Source: Rhizobium sp. 32-5/1 (GTDB lineage Bacteria > Pseudomonadota > Alphaproteobacteria > Rhizobiales > Rhizobiaceae). From it: 64,000 bases of DNA. Under the pieces are notes generated by a model. It was not told the DNA's origin. It did not search any database and saw only the letters and a program-made list of their open reading frames with translations. Below, in pieces: positions 55,598 to 64,000 of the stretch (positions within the stretch are counted from its first letter, which is position 1; the number at the start of each line of letters is the position of its first letter). Position numbers and translations under genes: made by a program. The DNA lies in NCBI RefSeq assembly GCF_029537235.1, contig NZ_CP120638.1, forward strand, positions 1,302,001 through 1,366,000. The letters run 5' to 3'.

Positions 55598-56608
55598 TCA
55601 ATGGCCCTCCATTTCCTTGGTTGCGTTGCGGATATTCCAGACCATGATCGGGACGACGAGCACCATGATGACCAGCGCAATGGCCGCACCACGGCCGAAG
55701 TCGCCGCCCCCGCGGAACATCCAGTCGAACATCAGATTGGCGAGAACCTGGCTCTGCCATTGCCCGTTGGTCATCGCGAGCACAATATCGAAGACCTTGA
55801 GCACCGTGATGGTGATCGTCGTCCAAACGACGGCGATCGTGCCCCAGATCTGCGGGATCATGATCTTGAAGAAAATCTGCAGGCCGTTTGCGCCGTCGAT
55901 GACCGCAGCCTCGACCGTCTCTTCCGGAATGCCGCGCAGGGCGGCCGAGAGGATGACCATGGCAAAACCGGTCTGGATCCAGATGAGGATGACCATCAGG
56001 AAGAAATTGTTCCAGAAAGGCAGCGTCACCCAGGCCTCCGGCGATCCGCCGAAATAGACCACCAGCGCGTTCAAGAGGCCGATCTGCTCGGTGCCTTCAG
56101 GGCGATAGTCGTAGATGAACTTCCAGATGACCGAGGCGCCGACGAAGGAGATCGCCATCGGCATGAAGATCAGCGTCTTTGCGATATTGCCCCACCAGAT
56201 GCGATCGGTGAGTGCAGCGATGATCAGCCCGAAGAAGGTGGCGAGTGCCGGCACGACCAGCAGCCAGAGGAAATTGTTGAAGATCGACTGGCGGAACTCG
56301 CCGTCGTTGAACATCCAGACGAAATTGCGGATGCCGACGAATTCGATGCCGCTCTTGTCGTGGAATGCCAAGCGAATGGACTCGATCACGGGATAGACGA
56401 GATAGACCGCAAGCGTGATGAGGGCAGGCCCAAGAAACAACCAGGGACGGATCGCATTGGTGATGCGCAGATTGCGCGAGGCGTTTGGTCCGCTCAAACC
56501 CTTCGACGGAAAGAGCCGGTCGAGGATGAAATTGGTTCCGAAGAAATAGACGACGCAGGCGAGAACCCCGGCGATCATCGTCAAAATGGCGAAAAACAAC
56601 TGCTGCAT
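55598..56608 (-). CDS. aglF: Alpha-glucoside ABC permease AglF
   Basis: A 336-aa MalF-type permease with about eight helices and the EAA loop EETVEAAVIDGANGLQIFFKIMIPQIWGTIAVV. GAGGAAGG precedes the ATG. It pairs with AglG and is followed at once by aglG. Confidence 0.93.
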   Translation of the reverse strand: MQQLFFAILTMIAGVLACVVYFFGTNFILDRLFPSKGLSGPNASRNLRITNAIRPWLFLGPALITLAVYLVYPVIESIRLAFHDKSGIEFVGIRNFVWMFNDGEFRQSIFNNFLWLLVVPALATFFGLIIAALTDRIWWGNIAKTLIFMPMAISFVGASVIWKFIYDYRPEGTEQIGLLNALVVYFGGSPEAWVTLPFWNNFFLMVILIWIQTGFAMVILSAALRGIPEETVEAAVIDGANGLQIFFKIMIPQIWGTIAVVWTTITITVLKVFDIVLAMTNGQWQSQVLANLMFDWMFRGGGDFGRGAAIALVIMVLVVPIMVWNIRNATKEMEGH

Positions 56609-56749
56609 GGCACCTTCCTCCCCAGGAATGCGCGGACTTGCACCGCCCCTTGCGCGCCGGTCGGGCGTTGAACCGCCCTTGGATGCACGCTCTTCTCGCC
56701 TTACCGGAAAAACGCGCGAGCGGCGCCAGCGGCAGGCCTTTTATTGTCC

Positions 56750-56777
56750 ATCCCCCGAACCCGTGAGCTCGGGGGAT
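56750..56777 (-). promoter_or_regulatory. Hairpin between aglE and aglF
   Basis: ATCCCCCGA and TCGGGGGAT form a nine-bp stem after the aglE stop, within a 200-base gap in the operon. It likely protects or limits the transcript so that more binding protein than permease is made. Confidence 0.65.
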
Positions 56778-56805
56778 CTTGTTAGGTCAGAGACAATGTC
56801 CCTGC

Positions 56806-58164
56806 TTACTTGATAGCGTCCCATGACTTCTGGATGCCGGCTGCGACATCAGCGGAAGACTTGCCGCCGACATAGTCGATCATGCCGGTCCAGAAGGCGC
56901 CGGCACCAATCTTCCCAGGCATCAGGTCGGAACCGTCGAAGCGGAAGGTCGTGGCGTTAAGCAGGATTTCGCCCTGCTTCTTCATCGGACCGTTGGCATA
57001 GGCATCCTGGTTGACGGTTTTCAGCGGTGTCAGGAAGCTCGACTGTGCCATCCAGACTTCATGCGCGATCGGCGTCTGAAGGAACGCGATGAAGGCGCGG
57101 GACGCTGGCGTGTCCTTGGTGATCATGGCAAGCGTGCCTGCACCGAGAACGGGATTGCCGAGATCCGGCTTGCTGGCATAAGGCGGCATGTAGAAGAAGT
57201 CTGCATCTTCGCCGACGACCGTGCCTTCCGGGAAGAAGGACGGAACGAAGGATGCCTGATGGTGCAGGTAGCACTTCGGCGGCGACGAGAAGAGGCCCTT
57301 CGGGCTGTCGCGGAAGTCGGTTGACGACACGGCGGCAGCACCACCAGCAACAAACTTGTCATTCTTGGAAAACCAGCCGAATTCGTCGATTGCGCCGGTG
57401 ACGGCCGCATCGGTGAAGGGCATCGCGTTGGTGACCCACTTGTCATAGGCATCGGCCGGCTGCGTGCGCAGCATCATGTCTTCGACCCAGTCGGTCGCCG
57501 GCCAACCGGTTGCGCCGCCGGAACCGAGACCGATGCACCAAGGCGTGCCGCCATCGGCAACGATCTTTTCGGTCAGGGCCTTGAGGTCTTCCATGGTCTT
57601 CGGCACTTCATAGCCAGCGTCCTCGAAGTTTTCAGGCACGTACCAGACCAGCGACTTCACGTCGATCTTGTAAGGGAATGCGTAGAGTGCAGCCGTTCCG
57701 TCCTTGCCCTTGTAGGTCGAGAGATCGACCCAGGATTGTCCGGCGGCATAATTTTCGAGAAGCCACTTCTGGGTTTCTTCACCGAGCGGCGTCAGATAGC
57801 CCTTGGAAGCGAGGTCGGCGATGAGGCCCGGCTGCGGCAGGACCGCAACATCCGGCGGGCTGCCGGCCTGCGTGTCGATGACGATCTGCTGCTCGTAGTT
57901 TTCCGACGAGGAATACTTGACCTCGGCGCCAGTCGCATCGCGGAAATAATCGAGAACGGATTCGACCAGCGTCTGGTCTTCACCGCGCCAGGGGCCGAAG
58001 ATCGTCAGCGTCTGCCCCTTGAGGTCATGACCCTTTTTGAATTCCTCGTAGCTTGCCCAGTTGAACTTGGCATCCTCGCCCGGCTTGAACTTGAGTTCTG
58101 CCCCATGCGCCGCACCAGCCATCAACGCCAGCGCCGCAACTCCCATTACCAATGATCTTTTCAC
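56806..58164 (-). CDS. aglE: Alpha-glucoside periplasmic binding protein AglE
   Basis: A 452-aa class I sugar-binding protein with a signal peptide (MKRSLVMGVAALALMAGAAHG). It contains the operon-typical GQTLTIFGPWRGEDQTLVESVLDYFRDATGAEVKYSSSENYEQQIVIDTQAGSPPDVAVLPQPG. It heads aglEFGAK. A palindromic LacI-type operator lies 64 bases upstream of the ATG. Confidence 0.94.
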   Translation of the reverse strand: MKRSLVMGVAALALMAGAAHGAELKFKPGEDAKFNWASYEEFKKGHDLKGQTLTIFGPWRGEDQTLVESVLDYFRDATGAEVKYSSSENYEQQIVIDTQAGSPPDVAVLPQPGLIADLASKGYLTPLGEETQKWLLENYAAGQSWVDLSTYKGKDGTAALYAFPYKIDVKSLVWYVPENFEDAGYEVPKTMEDLKALTEKIVADGGTPWCIGLGSGGATGWPATDWVEDMMLRTQPADAYDKWVTNAMPFTDAAVTGAIDEFGWFSKNDKFVAGGAAAVSSTDFRDSPKGLFSSPPKCYLHHQASFVPSFFPEGTVVGEDADFFYMPPYASKPDLGNPVLGAGTLAMITKDTPASRAFIAFLQTPIAHEVWMAQSSFLTPLKTVNQDAYANGPMKKQGEILLNATTFRFDGSDLMPGKIGAGAFWTGMIDYVGGKSSADVAAGIQKSWDAIK

Positions 58165-58227
58165 GTCATTTTCCTCCCTGAAGGCCCGACCCTGACGGAG
58201 GCGGGCAGAATTTCAACACGCACTAAA

Positions 58228-58243
58228 TTCAAAGCGCTTTGAA
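58228..58243. promoter_or_regulatory. AglR operator upstream of aglE
   Basis: TTCAAAGCGCTTTGAA is a perfect 16-bp palindrome with the central CG step typical of LacI/GalR operators. A second copy of its core lies near aglR. Confidence 0.8.
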
Positions 58244-58432
58244 GTTGCTAACAAACCATTGCAGAGCAGCCTCGTCAAGGGATTTTCCCGTCTGCGACAA
58301 AAGCTGCTGTATTCTAGTGCGTTGCAGCGCATTTTGCGCCGCAACCAGCCCAATTTTCCTTTGAGAGCCGTCAAGCCGGTGATACAGAACGAAAAGCGAA
58401 TTGTAGAGAAATACCGAAAATCGATTAGAAAT

Positions 58433-58444
58433 CAAAGCGCTTTG
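58433..58444. promoter_or_regulatory. AglR operator upstream of aglR
   Basis: CAAAGCGCTTTG repeats the core of the aglE operator, 17 bases before the aglR ATG and 203 bases centre to centre from the other site. This suggests autoregulation and possible looping. Confidence 0.8.
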
Positions 58445-58460
58445 GGAGAATGCGCAGCTC

Positions 58461-59491
58461 ATGGGCGTGAACTTGAAACAGCTTTCGGAGATGCTTGGCC
58501 TGTCACAGACGACAGTCAGCCGCGCCCTGAACGGCTATCCGGAGGTCAATGCCGAGACCCGACAGCGTGTGCTGAAGGCTGTCCAAACCACGGGGTACCG
58601 GCCCAACAGGGCAGCCCAACGACTGGCAACCGGACGTGCCGGCTCCATCGGCCTTGTCATGCCCATAGCAGCAGGCATCGATTCCGACATCCACTTCGGC
58701 GAATTTCTGGCCGGCCTGGCCGAGGAATCGGTGAAGCACGATTTTCATTTCGTGCTCAATCCGAGTGCGCCTGAAGACGAGGAAACGACCTTCCGACGTC
58801 TCGCCGCCAGCGGCAATGTCGATGCGTTGTTCCTCGCCTATATGCGCGCCAGCGATCCGCGTATCTCGATCCTGAAATCCCTGTCGATTCCTTTCTCGTA
58901 CACGGTCGATCGATGGACGGACCCGCCGATTATCCGTTTCTCGACATCGACAACACGGGCGCCTTCTATGATGCGACGCGATTGCTGATGCAGTTGGGCC
59001 ATACGCGCATGGCGCTGCTCAACGGGCCGGACTATCTGGCCTTTTCACAGCGCCGGAAAAAGGGAATGTTGCGTGCCCTGTCAGAGCGGGGACTTGAGCT
59101 GGACGAACGGCTGGTGCACCATTCCTTCATGACGGATGAACATGGCTTTCGCAGCATGCAGCGTTTTCTCGAACAGGAAAATCCGCCGACTGCGGTTCTC
59201 TGTTCCTCCACCGTTCTGGCCCTTGGTGCCGTGCGCGCCATCAACCGCGCCGGCCTGCAGATCGGCCGGGATATCTCGCTCATCGCCCATGACGACGTGT
59301 TGCCGATGCTCAAGCCCGAGAACTTCACCGTGCCGCTGACCACGACACGCTCATCGCTACGCGCTGCCGGGGCGCGCATCGCGGCCCGGCTGATCTCACG
59401 CATCCTGAAGACGGCGGACTACCCCGATCAGGAACTCTGGCGCACCGAACTGATCGTGCGTGCCTCGACGGGCCCGGCCCCGCGAAACTGA
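58461..59491 (+). CDS. aglR: LacI-family repressor AglR (one frameshift)
   Basis: A 343-aa LacI/GalR regulator. The helix-turn-helix and hinge are at residues 1-55 (NLKQLSEMLGLSQTTVSRALNGYPEVNAETRQRVLKAV). The reading breaks at about 58894; adding one C gives SIPFLVHGRSMDGPADYPFLDIDN, the expected family sequence. The ligand domain ends with SLIAHDDVLPMLKPENFTVPLTTTRSSLRAAG. Divergent from aglE with two operators between, so it represses the alpha-glucoside operon. Confidence 0.9.
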
Positions 59492-59503
59492 CCGCTACCG
59501 CTG

Positions 59504-60402
59504 TTAAAACTTGGGCGCCTTGCGGCCGGCCTTGCGGTAGGCGGCAATCACCGTGTTGGCCATCAGCATGGCGATCGTCATCGGCCCGACACCGCCGGGG
59601 ACCGGCGTGATAACGCCTGCCACCTCCGCACATTCGGCGAAGGCGACATCGCCGACCATGCGGGATTTCCCTCGCCCTTTTCAGGAGCGGCGATGCGGTT
59701 GATGCCGACATCGATCACGGTCGCGCCGGGCTTCACCCAATCGGCCTTGACCATTTCGGCGCGTCCGACGGCGGCAACCAGAATATCGGCATTGCGGCAG
59801 ACGGAAGCGAGGTCCTTCGTGCGAGAATGAGCAATCGTCACCGTTGCATTGGCGGCGAGCAGGAGCTGCCCCATCGGCTTGCCGAACAAGTTGGAGCGGC
59901 CAATGACCACGGCGTTGAGACCCGATAGGTCCTCGCCATGCACCCGGCGCACGAAGACCATCGAGCCGGCCGGCGTGCAGGAAACGAGGCCACCTTCGAG
60001 ATCGCCGGTCGCCAGCTTGCCGGCATTGACGACATGCAGGCCATCGACGTCCTTCTCCGGCAGGATCGACTGGATGATCGGCTCGGAATTCAGATGTTTC
60101 GGCAAGGGCAGCTGGACAAGGATGCCATGCAGCGAAGGATCGGCGTTGAGCGTCTGCACCAGGGCCGCCAGTTCTTCTTGCGTCGTGTCTTCAGGCAGCG
60201 TGTGCTGCACCGACGTGAAGCCGCATTCCTTGGCCATCCTGCTCTTGGAGGAAACATAGGCGTGGCTGGCCGGATCATTGCCGACGATCACGACGGCGAG
60301 ACCGGTCTTGACGCCATTTTCCCTCTGCAGGATTTCCGACGCCGCCTTGACGGCTTCGATCACGGACCCAGCCACTTCCTTGCCATCAATCACAGTCGCC
60401 AC
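59504..60402 (-). CDS. folD: Bifunctional methylene-THF dehydrogenase/cyclohydrolase FolD (one frameshift)
   Basis: A 299-aa enzyme of one-carbon metabolism that interconverts 5,10-methylene- and 10-formyl-tetrahydrofolate. The frame breaks at TTT 59666-59668; one added base gives [31 protein letters not shown] and a normal C-terminus ending KAPKF. Motifs are [13 protein letters not shown] (catalytic Lys), QLPLPKHLN and [17 protein letters not shown]. Start is GTG at 60402 ([13 protein letters not shown]) with GGGAG upstream; a longer frame from 60450 exists but lacks family support. Confidence 0.93.
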
Positions 60403-60593
60403 GGCGCTTCTCCCGATGTTCGTCTTTTCTTGGTCCACTGTAGTTTTCATTGAATACCACGATGGCCTCAATGCGTCCTATGCTGTCCCAATCGAATAAA
60501 TACAAGCACGCGTGACAAGCCTCGTCACCTTGCATAACGCGGCACCAGCATTTTTCATCCAAGATGCAAGGATTGAAGCGCAGCGGGCCTGGT

Positions 60594-62752
60594 TCAGCGT
60601 CCCGTACCAGTTCGCTGGCGAGCATAGTGCTCGACGCGCGAGCGGAGCGCACGCAGATCGTCACGAACCTGGGAGACACCCGCGTCGCGCGGCGGTTCCT
60701 GGTGAAAGGCGTGTTGCGCGGCCCCGCGCGCGGCCAGGGCCGCCTGTTCATGATGCGGAGAGGGCATGGTCGAACGGGTGACGGGCTGGCGCCAGACAGG
60801 TGCTTCGGCTTCGTCGTCGAAGATGCGGCGACGGCGGTTATGATCATCGTCATAGCCGGGAGGATCCTGGTCGGGCATGCCGTCCGACGACTGGCGGGAG
60901 AGATTGATCGTGTTGCGCAGGCTTCTGTAAATGCCGAGAAGGATGCCGAGGCCCAGACCGCCCATCAGACCGGCCATCATGCCACCGATGGCGATCAGCT
61001 TGCGGGACGGACCTTCCGGCTGCAACGGCGGTTCCGCCGACGAAATTACCCTTATATTCTTCGAGGTCAGCTTTTCTTCCTGCCCGGTTTCGCTGGCCCG
61101 CTTCAGGAAGGATTCGTAGATCGAGCGTGTGGCCGCGGCCTTGCGTTCCAGTTCGCGCAGCTGGACGAAATCCTGCGATGAGTTGACCTGGCGCGACTTC
61201 TGCACGGCCAGTTGCCGCACCAGATCCTGCTCGGTACGTTTTGCGCGCTCCAGCTCCGTTTTTGTCGTCGCCGCTACGCGGCGCAGTTCATTCCCGATCT
61301 CGTTGCGGGCAACCTCCAGCGACTGTGCCGCCGCAAGCCGTTGCGGATGGCGCGGCCCCAGGCTCGCATCCAGCGCACCCAGCTGTGCCCGCGCCGAGGA
61401 GTATTGCTTGCGCAGTTCTGCAAGGGTAGCCGAGCCAAGCTCTTCCGGGTAGGCACCACTCAGGACGTCATTCAGCTGGATCTTGGTTGCGACATCGGCC
61501 TTTGCCTGCGCGTCGGCGATGCGGCTGCGGACGATCCCGACCTGGTCGTTCAGAGCGAGCAATTGCTTGTCCGAGATTAATTCGCCAGATGCACCGACGA
61601 TATCATTGTCCGCCTTGTATTTCTCGACCGCGTTTTCGGCCTTGTCCAGTTCCGTGCGCAAATCCGCCAGGCGGCTGTCGAGGGCTGCGGTGGTCCGTTG
61701 GAAAAATCCGGATTGGGCTGCGGTTTCCTCGTTGAGGAACGTCTGCACGATTCGATTGGCGATCAAGGCCGATTTCGCCGGATCCTTGGTTTCGACCTCG
61801 ATGGTCACGATGAAGGTTTTCGGATCGCGCGAGACCGTTACGGCGTCGCTGAGATTTTCCAGAGTCCGCGCGCCGACGCCGGTGCTTGCCGCCGGCAGGG
61901 GCTGCGTTTTGTCTCCGGTCATGAGGTCGGAAATGACACCGATCCCGGTTGCCATATTGCCACTATCTCCAGCGATGCTGCCGAATTCCGGATCCCGATC
62001 GAGACCGAGATCGGCCGCGACCTTTTCCAGCACGGTTCTCGAGCGGAGGACTTCCAGCTGGCTATCGACAAGCGCCAGGATCGCTTCGGTCGCAAGGCTT
62101 GCCTTTGAAAGATCGGAGTCCGTCAGGCGAATTTCGCGCGGATCCACATAGAGCTTGCTTTCCGCGATGTAGATGCTGGGCGTCGCCAGGGCCAGCATCA
62201 CGCCGCCGACGGCGCCGAGAACGGTCGTTGCAAGAATAATGTGACGCAATTGCCATACGGAACCGACGATGATCCCCATATCGATCAGCGGCCGCTCTCT
62301 ATCGGAGCCACCGCCATGGGGAGGCTCATTTGCCTGAATGTGCTCTTCCGCCTGAACGCGAGGCTGCGCTCGCGGCTCTTCCGCCGCCGGCTCAACGAAG
62401 GCGCGCTGACGCGAGTCGTCCGCGGCGGGATCGCCGTTCAGCCAGCGGGTCAATCGATTGCCTGTGCTGGCTTTGCCGGCATGCCGTGCCGATTCAACCG
62501 TTTCCGATCGAGAGGCGGCGCGGGATGTAGCCGGATCCAACTGGGGCCGGAAGTCCGATGCCCGGGCGCGCGCCGGGCGCATGCTGGCCGACTTTTCAGC
62601 CTCGGCCGCCAGGCGATCGAGAAGCGATCCGCTCTGCGCTCTGGATGTGCCGCCAGACGCCTGCGAACCATGCGCAACGGTCCTCTCCCCGGCGCGAGGT
62701 CGAGCAGAGAACGGCGGGGGACAGGCCGTTTTTTGTCTACCGGATCAAACAT
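60594..62752 (-). CDS. Polysaccharide co-polymerase of the GumC/Wzz/ExoP type, no kinase (one frameshift)
   Basis: A 719-aa chain-length/export protein. The clear frame begins near 62582, but one added base at CCCC 62687-62690 extends it to the ATG at 62752 (MFDPVDKKRPVPRRSLLDL, then GERTVAHGSQASGGTS). A disordered cytosolic N-terminus is followed by membrane helix 1 (WQLRHIILATTVLGAVGGVML), a Wzz domain, long coiled-coil periplasmic helices and the GNVR region, then helix 2 (KLIAIGGMMAGLMGGLGLGIL). The C-terminal tail has no Walker motifs, so the BY-kinase found in ExoP is missing. Divergent from a flippase gene, in line with surface polysaccharide export. Confidence 0.85.
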
Positions 62753-62940
62753 GAAAGGCCCTGCTTGCGCTCCAACAGCGCGGAAGTTCTTCAAATGTGA
62801 AGACAGGTTAAGTTTTTATGGAAAACAAATCGTTAATATCAGCCCAACAAGGCGCTTCATCGACCGCCCGCCGGACATTTTCAAACCGCTCATTAAACTT
62901 TAGCAGCTAGAAAAATGGACAAGCAATTGGAAGCCACCGC

Positions 62941-64000
62941 GTGATCACCTTCGCCAGCACACTCTACGGACGGCATCGCGCCCTCATCCATGCCTATCTG
63001 TCGATGACCGGCGGTTCGGCGGGACGGCTTGTGCTGTCGCTTGTCTATTTCATCTGTGTCGCCAACGGCCTTTCGATCGCGGAATTCGGCCTGTTCGCCA
63101 CGGCTTCGGCAACGGGCATCATGATTTCCCGCACGCTCGCTTTCGGCTTCATGTCGCCGCTTTACCGCGTGGCAACCGTGAAGCCGCTGCTGGTCGGCAC
63201 TTACAGTCTGGGTTTTCTCGTCGGCGCCCTGCTCTCCTTGCCGCTGATCTGCGCACTTTCGCTCGCCGTCTATTATGCTGTTTTTGCTGGAGACATGGCG
63301 CTTTGGGTTTTCGCAGCCTTCATGGCCGCCGAAATACTATTCTGGCGCGGGCTAGAAGTCGTGGTCATCGTTCTGAACGGCCTTGGCCGTTTCGGCCGCG
63401 CGGCCATGCTCGTCGTGATCGGTACCGCCATACGCACCGTTGCTGCGCTTGTGTTTTCCCTGCCGCAGGTCGCGGCATCGCTGGCCACGTGGTCGCTGCT
63501 TTATCTGCTGGCCAATGCCGTGTGCCTAGCGATTGCCATGATCGTTTTCTTCCCGAGGTGCGGCTGCGCTGGCGACCTGAACTGTATCTTCGCCGCTGGG
63601 CGGATTCGGTCAGCGTTGCGGGTGCCGAGGTGCTGTTCTATGTGCAGTCAGAATTTGACAAGATTGCTGTACTGGCCATCGGTGGCCCGGAAGTCTCAGG
63701 GATCTACGCGATCATCATGCGGCTTGCCGATCTTACCGCCCTGCCCGTGCGTTCCTTCAATATGCTTCTCGTGCAAAAGATCATGCGCACGCCGGAGACC
63801 ATCGGATCCTGGAAGCTGCGCATCACTATCGAAGCGCTGATCGCAGCCGTCTCCTGCGCCGCCATCACCGCCATGGCAGTCTATCTGAGGATCATCCCGA
63901 ACGGGCTCGGAAACAATGTCGCGCAAGTAGCGCCTTGGCTGCTGGCGGTGCTTCTTGTTCCGCCCTTCCGCAATCTGGTCGAATATCACTCCGAACTTCT
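62941..64000 (+). CDS. Polysaccharide flippase (MOP/Wzx-like), partial, one frameshift
   Basis: A multi-span protein starting at GTG 62941 with GGAAG upstream and running off the window. At least eight helices are seen, for example LVLSLVYFICVANGLSIAEFGLFATASATGIM, typical of the Wzx/PST family. The frame breaks at CCC 63552-63554; one added C restores FFPEVRLRWRPELYLRRWADSVSVAGAEVLFYVQSEFDKIAVLAIGG, again flippase-like. It likely moves lipid-linked saccharide units across the inner membrane. Confidence 0.75.

Overview
This window looks like core chromosome of an alphaproteobacterium of the family Rhizobiaceae (Rhizobium/Agrobacterium/Sinorhizobium group). The evidence is high GC, a RirA-type iron regulator, the alpha-glucoside (agl) operon next to zwf-pgl-edd, a PdhS/DivJ/PleC-type histidine kinase, a cellulose operon with BcsN, and a tRNA-His without an encoded G-1. 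I see no insertion sequences, prophage, plasmid functions or CRISPR array. The genus assignment is inference from gene content, not from a database search.

Layout. 0-2 kb: iron control (rirA, divergent iron-binding protein gene). 2-4 kb: DUF898 membrane protein and M48 protease. 4-7 kb: methylmalonate-semialdehyde dehydrogenase divergent from a small monooxygenase-fold gene and a LysR regulator. 7-15 kb: four-gene cellulose operon bcsA-bcsB-TPR-bcsN. 15-16 kb: tRNA-His and a phasin. 16-20 kb: very long PAS histidine kinase. 20-22 kb: Fe3+-type ABC permease, followed by a candidate small RNA. 22-24 kb: acetoacetyl-CoA synthetase. 24-27 kb: AsmA-like protein and two small conserved-looking genes. 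27-31 kb: putrescine importer potFGHI. 31-36 kb: fatty acid desaturase, fatty-acyl-type regulator, isocitrate lyase, small ORF. 36-42 kb: LysR regulator and two chemoreceptors in tandem. 42-46.5 kb: flavoprotein and puuA-puuB. 46.7-51 kb: zwf-pgl-edd. 51-59.5 kb: PilZ-like gene and aglK-A-G-F-E with divergent aglR. 59.5-60.4 kb: folD. 60.6-64 kb: polysaccharide co-polymerase divergent from a flippase that runs off the window.

How the genes fit together. Alpha-glucosides enter through AglEFGK, AglA hydrolyses them, and the glucose feeds Zwf-Pgl-Edd (Entner-Doudoroff). PotFGHI and PuuA/PuuB make a split putrescine uptake and catabolism module. Phasin, acetoacetyl-CoA synthetase, isocitrate lyase and the fatty-acyl-type regulator point to polyhydroxybutyrate/C2 carbon turnover. 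Cellulose synthesis is c-di-GMP controlled through the BcsA PilZ domain.

Quality warning. At least eleven genes, and probably twelve, are broken by single-base deletions, mostly in short homopolymers and always in the -1 direction. Adding one base at each place restores a continuous, family-length protein. This is best read as sequencing/assembly error, not pseudogenisation. Those genes are annotated as full-length CDS with the break position given.
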